Virus record (IMG/VR): IMGVR_UViG_3300046517_000961
Span: 1-53,081 of that record
Length of the DNA stretch: 53,081 nt
Strand: one strand, 5' to 3'
DNA from: a virus
Shown here in pieces: positions 13,004 to 20,943 of the stretch (positions are counted from its first letter, which is position 1; every line of letters begins with the position of its first letter). Made by a program: the position numbers and the translations under genes. The notes beneath the pieces were generated by a model. It saw only the letters and a program-made list of their open reading frames with translations. It was not told where the DNA came from and did no database searches.

Positions 13004-15592
13004 TCACGCCGTCGCCTCGGCCGTCTGCGGCCAGGTGATCGCGTCGTACGGCGGCAGCGTGACCGTGAGCCGGCCGCCTTGTACGAGGATCTGCGCATCG
13101 GCCTCGGCCGCCACGGCTGGATTGTGCGTCACGAAAAACACGTGATCGAAGCCGCCGCGCTCGTGCACGCGCCGAAGCATCGTCATATAGCGCAGGGCCG
13201 TATCGGGATACAGCGCGCTCGTCGTCTCGTCGCGGAAGCACGTCCGGATCGCGATGCGACTGTGATCGTTCACGTGCAGCGCGAGCGCGCACTTCACGGC
13301 CTCGTCGACGAGGATCTTTTCGCCGCCGCTGAGATCGCCGATGTCACGCGCGTGCCGGCTGTCGGTCGCATCCCATACTTTCATCTCGAAGACTTCTTTA
13401 AGGCCGCCTTTCGCGCGCGCGTCCTGCGTCACGATCTCGATCGTGAATCGCTGCGAGCCGTAGCACGTCGCCAGCAGATCATTCGCCCGCTCACTCACGA
13501 GCGGGCCCGCGGCGTCGATCTCGAGCGTCGGCAGCCCGTCGCGTGACGTCGCGGCCGCCAGAAACGACCATTCGACGAGCTCGCGATCGAGCGCGACGAG
13601 CGCGGCCTGCACGGCCTCGAGCTCGACGCGCCGGCGCTGAAAGTCGTCGACACGGGCCCGGGCGGCCGCAGCCTCGGCGGTCAGCCGGGCGCGCATCTCT
13701 ACGGCGGCCCGCTGCTCGGCCTCGCGCTGCGCGAGCTGCGCGATCGCGGCCGCCGCCCGGTCGGCGGCGCCGGCGTCGGCCGCGGCCTGGCCGGCGAGCT
13801 GCTCGAGCGCCCGCTCGGCCGTTTGGACGCGCTGCAGGGCCTCGGCACGCCGGGCCTTGATACCGTCGAGCCGGCCGACGTGCTCGGCCTGTAGGGCCGC
13901 TGCGGCCCGCTCAGCGTCCGCCAGGAAGTCGGCCCGGTCGGCCTCGAGCTGCTGCCGCTGCTCGGCCGCGATGGCCTTCGCGCTCGTCGCCGTGAGCGAC
14001 GAGATCGCGATCGCCTTCGTGAGCTCGACGTCGAGCGCCTCGAGATCCTTCGCGAGCTCGTCGGCCCGATCCTGCGCCGTCGCCAGGCGCGCGACACGGT
14101 CGCGGGTCTTATTGCGATCATGATCGAGGATGGCCGCTTCGGTGTCATAGAGCGCCACGTCCGCCGCGCTCAGCGCGGCCCGTGCGATGCGGAAGGCCTC
14201 GACGGCGCGCGCGAGTCTTGGCTGAGCCTCGTCGCAGCGTCGCTGCGTCGCCTCGAGCGCCGGAATCGAGGCACGGGCCTCGGCCGCTTGACGGACGAAG
14301 GCGCAGGCCGCTTCGGCGCATTTCGCCCCGAACGGCACGCGGTCAATCAAGGCCGCCGAGGCGCGCGCCGTCTCTAGCGTGCGACTCACGTCGAGATCGT
14401 GCACGGCCTGCTGCGCCGCGTCGCGTTCTCGGTTCCCCTGATCGACGGCCGCCTGCGCGTCGGCCAGCGTGCGCCGCTGCTGATCGCGCGTTGCCTCGAG
14501 CTGCGCGAGCGCGGCGCCGGCGGCCTTGATCTCTGCGGCCCGCGCCAAGATGTCGCGATTGTTCGCGAGCCGCGCCTCACGGTCGGCCCTGGCGACGCTA
14601 TGCGTCGTGCGCGCATCGCCGACGCGGGCCTCATGCCCGGCGTCGAGCGCCTCGTCGGTCGGCAGCCGGCGCCCCTGCTCGAGCAGCCGCTCGAGCAGCG
14701 TCTCGAGCCGGCCGGCCTGCGCACGGTTCGCCGTTTGATAGACGCCATGCTCGAGCACAAGATCGGCCTCGAGGCGCGTCACGTCGGCCTCGGCGCCGCG
14801 CTGCTGCTCCTGTAGACGCGTCCGCTCGGCGACGCGACCGGCGACGGCGTGCTGCTCGTCGACCGCGGCCGCGGCCGCCTGCCGGGCGTCGGCGACGTCG
14901 CGCACGAGCCGCTCGAGCCAGGCGCCGGCGTCGGTCAGCTCGACCTGTAGCCGCTGGCCGTCGGCCTCGAGGGCCGCGGCGAGCGCCGGCGCCGTCTCGG
15001 CGGCCAGCCGGGCGCCGAGTACCTCGAGCGCCGCCTTGCGTTTCTCGACGGCGCGCACGAGCTCGAGCGCGGCTATCGACCAGGCCTCATACTGGCCGAG
15101 GCCGAGCAGCTCTTGAAAGAGCTCCTTGCGCTCGCGCGCGCTCAGATCTGAAAACGAGCCGCGGCGATTCTGCGCCGCGAAGGCCGTCGCGAGCAGGACC
15201 GGCAGCGACGGAAACCGGCGATCGACTTCCGGCGCGTAGGTCGACACTTTGCCGTCGTTGAGCGGCCGCCAGCCGCCGGCGATCCACGCGGACAGCGTCG
15301 CCGCGCTCTTGTGCGTCTGCCCGTCGATATTCACCCGGGCCCGGTACGGCGTGTCGAGCGTATAGTCGGCTTCGATGTAGGCCTCACGCTGATTCGTGTA
15401 GTACGACAGGTCTTTCTCGCGCGTCGGGAATTGCCGATGCAGCGCCGCGATCGCGCATTCAATCAAGCCCGTTTTGCCTTCGCCGTTCGGGCCGACGATG
15501 GCGACGACGCCGCGCGGCAGCGTCGACGCGTCGAGCGTCACGGCCTCGCGAAACGTAAAGAGGCCCTTCACAGTCAGACGATCGAGTCTCAT
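13004..15592 (-). CDS. sbcC: SbcC/Rad50-like SMC-family ATPase
   Basis: 862 aa. Walker A GPNGEGKT near residues 34-41 follows the usual RLTVKGLFTFREAVTLD start. A long Ala/Arg/Glu-rich coiled coil occupies about 180-690. The ABC signature LSGGEK is near 780 and a Walker B-like segment, FRDETTSAL, follows, with VFFVTHNP as the His switch. The mid-coil Cys pair is CAEAAC, not the CxxC of a canonical zinc hook. With the SbcD-like gene it should process DNA ends or hairpins during replication and recombination. The small zinc protein between the two is unusual. Confidence 0.92.
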   Translation of the reverse strand: MRLDRLTVKGLFTFREAVTLDASTLPRGVVAIVGPNGEGKTGLIECAIAALHRQFPTREKDLSYYTNQREAYIEADYTLDTPYRARVNIDGQTHKSAATLSAWIAGGWRPLNDGKVSTYAPEVDRRFPSLPVLLATAFAAQNRRGSFSDLSARERKELFQELLGLGQYEAWSIAALELVRAVEKRKAALEVLGARLAAETAPALAAALEADGQRLQVELTDAGAWLERLVRDVADARQAAAAAVDEQHAVAGRVAERTRLQEQQRGAEADVTRLEADLVLEHGVYQTANRAQAGRLETLLERLLEQGRRLPTDEALDAGHEARVGDARTTHSVARADREARLANNRDILARAAEIKAAGAALAQLEATRDQQRRTLADAQAAVDQGNRERDAAQQAVHDLDVSRTLETARASAALIDRVPFGAKCAEAACAFVRQAAEARASIPALEATQRRCDEAQPRLARAVEAFRIARAALSAADVALYDTEAAILDHDRNKTRDRVARLATAQDRADELAKDLEALDVELTKAIAISSLTATSAKAIAAEQRQQLEADRADFLADAERAAAALQAEHVGRLDGIKARRAEALQRVQTAERALEQLAGQAAADAGAADRAAAAIAQLAQREAEQRAAVEMRARLTAEAAAARARVDDFQRRRVELEAVQAALVALDRELVEWSFLAAATSRDGLPTLEIDAAGPLVSERANDLLATCYGSQRFTIEIVTQDARAKGGLKEVFEMKVWDATDSRHARDIGDLSGGEKILVDEAVKCALALHVNDHSRIAIRTCFRDETTSALYPDTALRYMTMLRRVHERGGFDHVFFVTHNPAVAAEADAQILVQGGRLTVTLPPYDAITWPQTAEATA

Positions 15593-15822
15593 GATCGCTC
15601 CGATTCTTCGACTAATCGAAACACCTCGCGATCATTGACCACGTTCGGCCGCTCGCCAGGATTCAGAGCCGCATGAAGAAACCAGACAAAGGCCCCGCAC
15701 GCGTCGCAGCGGTGCGTCTGCGTGCCGTACCACTTCCACCTATGAGGACTACCAGTCATCGGACACGGATCCGTCGTGCGCCCTGCGTCAATCTTTATCA
15801 GTGGAATTAGTGGAATTCTCAT
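15589..15822 (-). CDS. Small zinc-binding protein inserted in the sbcDC operon
   Basis: 77 aa. CPMTG..H, then THRCDACGAFVWFLH gives Cys/His pairs compatible with one zinc site. ATGA overlaps on both sides place it between the SbcD-like and SbcC-like genes, so the three are translated together. It could be a complex subunit or specificity factor; no family is known to me for it. Confidence 0.7.
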   Translation of the reverse strand: MRIPLIPLIKIDAGRTTDPCPMTGSPHRWKWYGTQTHRCDACGAFVWFLHAALNPGERPNVVNDREVFRLVEESERS

Positions 15823-17177
15823 GGCAGCAGCTCCCGCCCAATTTCGGCAATGCGTGATAATGCCTCATGCTGCCAGTCTGCGCAAGGCCGATCGTCGAGC
15901 TGCGCCGCCTTGCCGGCCAGCGCCGGCGTCCACTCGAGGCCCTGCCGCCGGGCGTAGGCCTCGAGCTTCGCGACGAGCGTCGGCGCCGCGACGACGTCCG
16001 GCGCGCGGATCTCGCGATCCTGCGCCGGCACGGCCTCGATCTTCAGGCTACGCGCCTCGGCGAATTCGGCGTGAATGTGCGCGACGTTGAGCGCGGCCGC
16101 CTCGGCCCGTTTGTAGGTGTAGCGGACGCGCACGTCGGCGCCCGTGAACCTCGTCGGCAACGGATCGCCTAGTTCGATCGTGTGAACCGTGATCGGCGAT
16201 CCGCCGACGATCCGATATGTGAACCCAAACGGCGAGAGCTCGCCCTCGATCTGAAACATCGCCGGCACGTGCAGCGGCTCGAACCGCCAGCCGTTGAACG
16301 CCAGGCCCGGGCCCATCCGGTTCTCGCGCCAGCGTGCAACGACGACGCCCTTCGGCTCGAGCTCGCCGAAGTCCATGCGGCAGATCGATCCGGCATAGAC
16401 GGCGCGCCCGATCGCTTGATGCTTATGAATGTGATTCATCGCGACATAACAGTCGGGCGGCAGCCGCTCGAGCATCGCGGCGTCGAGCTCGATGTCATTC
16501 CCGATCTGCGGCTGTCCCACGCTCGAGATCGCGCCGGCGATATTCGCGTGCCCGGCGAAGACTTTCAGGGCCCACGGGCCCGCGGCCTCGAGCTCCGCGG
16601 CCGCCTGCACGACAAGGCCGTCGAGGGCCGCGCGCGCCGCCTGGCTGATCTCGTCGGGCGGCGTGCCGGCGGCGACGAGCGCGGCCTTGTTCGGATACGG
16701 CAGCGTGAAGACGGCGAGATCCATCCGGCGCGATGGCGCGTTGAGCGCATCGCCGTACCGATTCGGGCCGAGGATCGGCGTCTCGATCCGCAGCAGCTCC
16801 GGACGCTGCGACACGTAAATCGGGTGCAGGGTATTCAGCCGTGCGAAGACGTCGAGCTCGCCCGGCAGATCGTGATTCCCGCGCACGATCACGACCGGCG
16901 CGAGCTCGGCCATTGCGATCGCGCGCGCGTGCAGCGCGTTCCGCGTGTCCGGCTCGCTCACCGAATGAAATAGATCGCCGGGCCAGATCCAGGCGGCGAG
17001 GGCGCGCGCTGAGCCTGGCTCGCCGGCGGCATAGACGCGATCCGGCTCGACGTTCTCGAGCGCGATGCGTCGCCCGATGGCGAGGGCGGCGTCGAGCGCG
17101 GCGAGCTGATCGTGACTGCGGGCGTCGACGCGGGCGTGCGTGTCGCCGATATGAATGATCGCAATGCTTCCCGGCAT
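15819..17177 (-). CDS. sbcD: SbcD/Mre11-like nuclease (metallophosphoesterase)
   Basis: 452 aa. The five metallophosphoesterase motifs appear in order: GDTH (11-14), GDLF near 67, RGNHD near 98, AGHANIAGA near 205, and NHIHKHQ near 245. They bind two Mn ions and cut DNA ends. The C-terminal 150 residues form the capping domain. AAGGAG lies just before the ATG at 17177. It is followed by the zinc protein and the Rad50-like ATPase, its expected partner. Confidence 0.92.
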   Translation of the reverse strand: MPGSIAIIHIGDTHARVDARSHDQLAALDAALAIGRRIALENVEPDRVYAAGEPGSARALAAWIWPGDLFHSVSEPDTRNALHARAIAMAELAPVVIVRGNHDLPGELDVFARLNTLHPIYVSQRPELLRIETPILGPNRYGDALNAPSRRMDLAVFTLPYPNKAALVAAGTPPDEISQAARAALDGLVVQAAAELEAAGPWALKVFAGHANIAGAISSVGQPQIGNDIELDAAMLERLPPDCYVAMNHIHKHQAIGRAVYAGSICRMDFGELEPKGVVVARWRENRMGPGLAFNGWRFEPLHVPAMFQIEGELSPFGFTYRIVGGSPITVHTIELGDPLPTRFTGADVRVRYTYKRAEAAALNVAHIHAEFAEARSLKIEAVPAQDREIRAPDVVAAPTLVAKLEAYARRQGLEWTPALAGKAAQLDDRPCADWQHEALSRIAEIGRELLP

Positions 17178-17209
17178 GCGTTGCTCCTTGAAATTCCGAA
17201 CTAATTATT

Positions 17210-17283
17210 GTTGCCGGCGACTTCAGCGCGGGCCCGGCTTGCGCCGGTGATCCCCCCGCGCCGGCAGATCAGCCGCCGGCAAC
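17210..17283. repeat. Long inverted repeat between the annealing-like gene and the sbcD-like gene
   Basis: GTTGCCGGCG (17210-17219) and CGCCGGCAAC (17274-17283) are perfect 10-bp inverted arms enclosing 54 bp that holds further GC-rich complementarity (GCGCCGG/CCGGCGC). It fills most of the 113-bp gap before the sbcD-like gene. It might fold in RNA as an attenuator; no T-run follows, so a simple intrinsic terminator is unlikely. Confidence 0.5.
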
Positions 17284-17290
17284 AGGGAGA

Positions 17291-18766
17291 TTAGTACTTG
17301 TCTTCGCGATCGAAAGGCAAGTCGGGCTCGGTCCCGTCGTCGATCCGCAGGGCCTTCAGCTCGAGCTGTCCGGCGTATTTCTCGCTCGGCTCGGCCGTGT
17401 AGCGAATTGGCAGCTTGCCGACGCGTGCCCGCTCGGCGGTCGCGGCGAGCTCGTCGGAAAACGTCGTGAGCAGCTTGCCGGCCGACGTCGTGATCTTGCG
17501 CAGCGTCCACGGGCCGCGGGCGCCCTCGCCCTTCCGCTCGACGATGTCGGCGACGGTTTCGCCGGCCGGCGGCGGCACGGGCGTCGACGGCGCCTGGCCG
17601 GCGTACTCCATTTCGACGATCCAGGCCTCGCCGGCGCGCGTCTCGAGCGCGACGAAGACGGGCCGGCCGGCCGTGCAGACGTGCGCGGCCGCGCCGGCGA
17701 GCGTGTCGTCGGCGCGGCAGAGCTCGCCGCCATCGAGCACGACGGACGCGCCGCCGGCCTGATGCGAGTCGACCTTGATCACCGTACGGGCCCGGCGCGC
17801 CGGCTCGGCCGGCGTCGAGGGCTCGGCGTGCCCTGAATCCGACGCCGGCGCGCCCGGCTCTCCCCCTTTCGCCGGCACGTCTTGCGCCGCGTCGACGTCG
17901 GGCCCTTGCGCGACCGGCGCCGGATTCAGGGCAAGCTGCGGATAGAGCATCGCGAGCCCGCTGAGGTTATTCATGGTGACGAGCCGCTTGATCTCCGGAT
18001 CGCTCATATCCGGGACGTACGTCATGCGGAAACAGACAAACGGCTTGCGCAGCTCGGCGAGCGTGTAGACGTGCCGCAGGCCGATGTCGCGGATCGCGCG
18101 ATTCTTCGCGGCCGTCTCGGCGCGCTCGACGACCTTCTGCCGGGCGGCGCGCACGCGCTGCTCGGACCAGCCGCCGACCGACCAGTCGAGCTCGTCTTTC
18201 TTCGAGCCGGCCGAGAGCGCCGCCTTGTTTTTCGTCATCAGCTCGGCCCAGGCCGCCGGCGTCCAGCCGCCGATCTGCTCGCTCCCGTCGCTGAAGTCGA
18301 TCTCAGCCGTGCCCGTGAGATTCTGCACGGCGCCGTCGAACGTGCGATAAACGCCCGTCACGGCGAAGCGGCAGACGTGCGGCCGCCGGCCGTCGTCGAC
18401 GCGGCCGCAATTCTGCGGCAGCCACTCGATGCCGAGCGCGTTGGACAACTTCCGCAGCCCGACCTTGTTCGGCGCGCGCTGATCGGCCTTCATGAAACTT
18501 CCGCGGTAGGTTTCGGCGCCGTTGCCGTATTGGTCGACGTCCGGCTCGAGCGTGACGACGGCCATCGAGACGGCGAAGCCTTCGGCGAGATGGCTCGGCC
18601 GCTGGCCCCACGGCGACAGCACGGTCGCGACTCTTGTCATTTCCTGCATGCGGGCCGTGACGGCGTCGACCGTCGTCAACAGGCCGGCGACGACGGGCTC
18701 GAGCGGGCGCCCGGGCTCGAGCGTGGTAACGGGCGTTTTGGCGAGTGTGGTATTCTGCGGGCTCAT
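17291..18766 (-). CDS. Candidate single-strand annealing/recombination protein with OB-like C-terminus
   Basis: 491 aa. The N-terminal 280 residues include AARQKVVERAETAAKNRAIRDIG and YTLAELRKPFVCF, reminiscent of the conserved helix in Rad52/ERF-type annealing proteins. A Pro/Ala linker follows (about 285-330). Residues 330-470 look like one or two OB-folds (GPWTLRKITTSAGKLLTTF, LPIRYTAEP). The end, DDGTEPDLPFDREDKY, resembles the acidic tip that SSB proteins use to recruit partners. It precedes the SbcD/SbcC-like pair, as in phage recombination modules. Assignment is by pattern, not a firm family match. Confidence 0.6.
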   Translation of the reverse strand: MSPQNTTLAKTPVTTLEPGRPLEPVVAGLLTTVDAVTARMQEMTRVATVLSPWGQRPSHLAEGFAVSMAVVTLEPDVDQYGNGAETYRGSFMKADQRAPNKVGLRKLSNALGIEWLPQNCGRVDDGRRPHVCRFAVTGVYRTFDGAVQNLTGTAEIDFSDGSEQIGGWTPAAWAELMTKNKAALSAGSKKDELDWSVGGWSEQRVRAARQKVVERAETAAKNRAIRDIGLRHVYTLAELRKPFVCFRMTYVPDMSDPEIKRLVTMNNLSGLAMLYPQLALNPAPVAQGPDVDAAQDVPAKGGEPGAPASDSGHAEPSTPAEPARRARTVIKVDSHQAGGASVVLDGGELCRADDTLAGAAAHVCTAGRPVFVALETRAGEAWIVEMEYAGQAPSTPVPPPAGETVADIVERKGEGARGPWTLRKITTSAGKLLTTFSDELAATAERARVGKLPIRYTAEPSEKYAGQLELKALRIDDGTEPDLPFDREDKY

Positions 18767-18811
18767 TCGGTTCGGTCCTTTCGCTGCTGCGGCGTTTGGC
18801 TGATTCGTCCC

Positions 18812-18854
18812 GGGCTGCTCGGTTTCACCGACCGAGCGGCCCTTTCTTTTTTCT
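18812..18854 (+). terminator. Intrinsic terminator facing the plus direction
   Basis: On the plus strand GGGCTGCTCGGT (18812-18823), 7-nt loop, ACCGAGCGGCCC (18831-18842), pairs over 12 bp with one T-G wobble, followed by TTTCTTTTTTCT. In the minus direction the same hairpin is preceded by As but has no T-run after it. It lies between two minus-strand genes and would stop transcription running antisense to the operon. Confidence 0.75.
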
Positions 18855-19134
18855 ATCGGGCTGCGGTCGCGCGCCGCGGCCGCTTGGTATTCAGATCATC
18901 GCGGTAGAACGATTCCGACTTGCCGAGCGCGGCCGCGATCGCGACGACGACGGGCGGATTGTGAAACCGGCCGGCCAGGCAGCGCGCGACCGCGTCGTAG
19001 CTCAGCGCCGGCTGCGCCGGCTTTTGTTTCGCGCGCCAGGCATTCGCGGCGCGATGCACGTCGGCGATCCGCCAGCCGCGCGCGACGGCGTCGGACATCA
19101 TCGCGGCCAGGTTGTACCGTTGCAAGATTCGCAT
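18853..19134 (-). CDS. Putative HTH DNA-binding regulator
   Basis: 93 aa. Residues 45-80 (YDAVARCLAGRFHNPPVVVAIAAALGKSESFY) have the spacing of a helix-turn-helix. The end is basic (NTKRPRRATAAR). It starts only a few bases after the proposed promoter at 19144-19173, and a plus-facing terminator lies at its 3' end. It could be a Cro/CI-like regulator of the GACAGTGC promoters; this is inferred from position and fold. Confidence 0.6.
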   Translation of the reverse strand: MRILQRYNLAAMMSDAVARGWRIADVHRAANAWRAKQKPAQPALSYDAVARCLAGRFHNPPVVVAIAAALGKSESFYRDDLNTKRPRRATAAR

Positions 19135-19143
19135 AAGGGCCCC

Positions 19144-19173
19144 AGTCTTTCATGCACTATGCCGCGCTGTCAA
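19144..19173 (-). promoter_or_regulatory. Promoter, GACAGTGC repeat family (copy c, diverged)
   Basis: Minus strand: TTGACA (19173-19168) followed by GCGCGGCATAGTGCATGA. The second repeat unit is CATAGTGC and the first is GACAGCGC, each one change from the others. The -10 is weak: AAGACT at 19149-19144 with an 18-bp spacer matches TATAAT at three positions. The upstream TGA (19170-19172) lies inside TTGACA. The downstream ATG is at 19134. Confidence 0.6.
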
Positions 19174-19433
19174 GCGTCGCGGCGCCGGCGACGGATCGAC
19201 GTCACGGTCGCGGGCGGCGCCGGCCGCCGCTGCGCCTTCAGGCGATCGGCCGCCGTCAGCCGCGCCGCCTCGCGCATGCCGATCTCGTGCGCCGCCCGCG
19301 CGAGCACGGGCTCGAGCGTCCGGTCGCAGTCGTTACAGACGTAGACCGGCTGTCCGCCGGCGTCGCGCTCGCGCCTCGAGCTCGCATGCGGACACAAGCC
19401 GCACGCGCGCCGCAGCCAGGCCCATAGGCTCAC
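19170..19433 (-). CDS. Small zinc-finger protein
   Basis: 87 aa. CGLCPH, then YVCNDCDR, gives two Cys pairs typical of a zinc ribbon; a helical Arg-rich C-terminus follows (TVTSIRRRRRDA), which could bind nucleic acid. Its start overlaps the previous stop by 4 bp and its TGA is part of the next promoter's -35 box. Confidence 0.7.
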   Translation of the reverse strand: MSLWAWLRRACGLCPHASSRRERDAGGQPVYVCNDCDRTLEPVLARAAHEIGMREAARLTAADRLKAQRRPAPPATVTSIRRRRRDA

Positions 19434-19567
19434 GAGGCACGCTCCCGCTCGACGACGAGCCCGCCGAGCGCGCGCGCCGCGAAGTAATCCCGCTTCGAGA
19501 GGCCGGCGAGCTGCGGATCGCTCGGCCGTGAGAGCATCGGAAACGCCGGGCCGCCATTTGTGATCAT
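19430..19567 (-). CDS. Small phage protein of the TNGGPAFP...SKRDYFAA type
   Basis: 45 aa from the ATG at 19567, with GAGGAAA 8 bases upstream; the longer frame upstream is shadow. ITNGGPAFPM and GLSKRDYFAARAL match a short protein family that I recall from many phages of diverse hosts. Its function is unknown to me. It is coupled to both neighbours by ATGA overlaps. Confidence 0.75.
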   Translation of the reverse strand: MITNGGPAFPMLSRPSDPQLAGLSKRDYFAARALGGLVVERERAS

Positions 19568-19698
19568 CGGTAGAATTTCCTCACGATGCGGAAGGCTGTC
19601 CGCGACAGAGTCCGATTGTAGATCCGCTGCACGAGACGCCCGCGCCGGATGGCGCGAGCGTCCCGATAGAGTCGCAGGGCTCGAAAGAGCCAGCCCAT
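19564..19698 (-). CDS. Tiny, highly basic protein (44 aa)
   Basis: Read by hand. It starts MGWLFRALRLYRDARAI and ends RIVRKFYR, with 14 Arg in 44 residues. The ATG at 19698 overlaps the preceding stop as TAATG; the TGA overlaps the next ATG. I recall similar micro-proteins beginning MGxLFR in other phages. An amphipathic basic helix could bind membrane or RNA. No function assigned. Confidence 0.6.
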   Translation of the reverse strand: MGWLFRALRLYRDARAIRRGRLVQRIYNRTLSRTAFRIVRKFYR

Positions 19699-20102
19699 TA
19701 CTTTTTTCGCGCCTTCCGCTCGGCCGCGATCCGCCGGCCGTTGTTCCGCCGCTGCATCGTCGTGACGGCGTCACGCTGGCGCGCGAACGCGTCGGCGACT
19801 TCCGCCGGCAGCGCGACCCGAATCGGCGGCACGCCCGATCGGACCACCTGCAGGAAGATCACGTCGCGCGAGATCGTGCGCTCCTTGCCTTTCTTGTCGA
19901 GCGTCGTGTGCCACTGGCGCGCCGTCGTCACCGTGTAGAGCGTCGAGCCGCCGACGCCGAATAGCGGCATGACGGTAAAGATCGACGGCTTCGTTTTGAT
20001 CACCTGCTGCACGCCGTCGAGCGCGCCCAAGATGCGATCGTAATCGTCCGGCAGATTGCCGGACGGCTGATCGCTGCGATCGTGTCGTTCGTTGTCATTC
20101 AT
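19698..20102 (-). CDS. Hypothetical protein with central beta region
   Basis: 134 aa from the ATG at 20102 with AAGGGACG 9 bases upstream. The acidic N-terminus is followed by strands FTVMPLFGVGGSTLYTVTTAR, DVIFLQVV and RVALPAEVADAFARQRDA, then a basic tail RRNNGRRIAAERKARKK. That layout suits a small nucleic-acid-binding protein. Family not recognised. Confidence 0.65.
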   Translation of the reverse strand: MNDNERHDRSDQPSGNLPDDYDRILGALDGVQQVIKTKPSIFTVMPLFGVGGSTLYTVTTARQWHTTLDKKGKERTISRDVIFLQVVRSGVPPIRVALPAEVADAFARQRDAVTTMQRRNNGRRIAAERKARKK

Positions 20103-20373
20103 TCGATCGTCCCTTCGTGAAAGGCTCGAGACGCGACCATGCGCTCGAGCTGCTGCTGCTGCTGTCGACATCCGGATCCCACGCATTCATACCGCAGCGG
20201 CCGACGTAGACCGTCCGGCCGCGATGCTGAATCGAGTACGCCGTGCCGCGCGCCCATCGCTGGCCGGTCTGCACGTTGCCGCGGTCGGCGAGGCGACACG
20301 CGAGCATCAGCGACGGCGCCGTGCCCTCCCACTCGCCGGCGACGAAGAGAAAGAAATCGCGGCGCGCGCTCAT
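20095..20373 (-). CDS. Small hypothetical protein
   Basis: 92 aa, start MSARRDFFLFVAGEW at the ATG at 20373 (ATGA overlap); the 118-aa frame is shadow upstream. Strands RDFFLFVAGEWEG and TAYSIQHRGRTVYVGRCG suggest a small beta fold. A poly-Ser run of seven residues comes before the C-terminus (encoded by AGC-type repeats around 20150). Function unknown. Confidence 0.6.
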   Translation of the reverse strand: MSARRDFFLFVAGEWEGTAPSLMLACRLADRGNVQTGQRWARGTAYSIQHRGRTVYVGRCGMNAWDPDVDSSSSSSSAWSRLEPFTKGRSNE

Positions 20374-20726
20374 GACGCCCGCCGGCCGACGTTGATCCGG
20401 GCCGAGCTGTAACCGGCCGTCCCGCGCATGTTCGGCCGGCCGTGCGCCCATGCGCCGGCGCCGTTGGCCGCGTAGAATCCGCCTTCGTAGCTGATCGCTA
20501 GGCCCATCGCGCGGCCGAGAGGGCCCGCGTATTTCTTTGCCAGCCGCAGCGCGCGCGCCGCGCTCAGCGTCGGCGGATTCGACAGATCATCGGCCGTGAA
20601 ACTCCGCGCGATGCCCGTCCGCCGAACGCCGACGATCTCGCGCGCGATCGCGATCAGGCCGTCCGCCTCGTCGGCCGTGCAGCCCGTTCGCCCCATCATT
20701 GCCGCCCGCGTCTTGTCGATTCCCAT
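20370..20726 (-). CDS. Hypothetical protein, first gene of an operon, predicted leaderless
   Basis: 118 aa. The N-terminal half is helical (DEADGLIAIAREIVGV, LSAARALRLAKKYAG) and the end is Gly/Asn-rich (YEGGFYAANGAGAWAHGRPNM). The ATG at 20726 begins 6 bases after the -10 of the promoter at 20733-20761, so transcription should start at or next to the A of the ATG. No family recognised. Confidence 0.65.
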   Translation of the reverse strand: MGIDKTRAAMMGRTGCTADEADGLIAIAREIVGVRRTGIARSFTADDLSNPPTLSAARALRLAKKYAGPLGRAMGLAISYEGGFYAANGAGAWAHGRPNMRGTAGYSSARINVGRRAS

Positions 20727-20732
20727 GCCCTG

Positions 20733-20761
20733 ATCGTATACGCACTGTCCGGCACTGTCAA
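20733..20761 (-). promoter_or_regulatory. Sigma70-type promoter, GACAGTGC repeat family (copy d)
   Basis: Minus strand: TTGACA (20761-20756), 17-bp spacer GTGCCGGACAGTGCGTA, TACGAT (20738-20733). GACAGTGC occurs twice at 10-bp spacing with no change between the copies. A TGA in the frame of the small ORF upstream (20758-20760) lies inside TTGACA. The ATG at 20726 is 6 bases from the -10. Confidence 0.8.
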
Positions 20762-20943
20762 GCGTTCATTTCCGCGGCCGCGGCGCGCCGGATCTTCTCC
20801 CTAGCATGGTCCTGGCAGAGATGGCCGAGCCCGATCCGGATCTGCTCCGAGATCCGGATCGGTACAGAGAGAGAAAGAGAGGGGTACGGCAGACTCCGAT
20901 CCGGAGTCCGCCGCGGACATTCGTCGACGAGGCCCGGTTTCAT
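20758..20943 (-). CDS. Doubtful small ORF ending in the -35 box
   Basis: 61 aa from the ATG at 20943, with no good ribosome site; the same frame stays open to 21066 using a TTG start. The C-terminal part (RISEQIRIGLGHLCQDHAREKIRRAA) looks like plausible helix. Its TGA sits inside the TTGACA of copy d exactly as real genes do at copies a, c and e, which is the main argument for it. Against it, the sequence overlaps the GATCCGGA repeats of the putative origin. Confidence 0.35.
   Translation of the reverse strand: MKPGLVDECPRRTPDRSLPYPSLSLSVPIRISEQIRIGLGHLCQDHAREKIRRAAAAEMNA

Noticed and set aside
13800-14400. Canonical Rad50 zinc hook
   Set aside because: The mid-coil cysteines are CAEAAC, spaced by four residues, not CxxC; no standard hook claimed.
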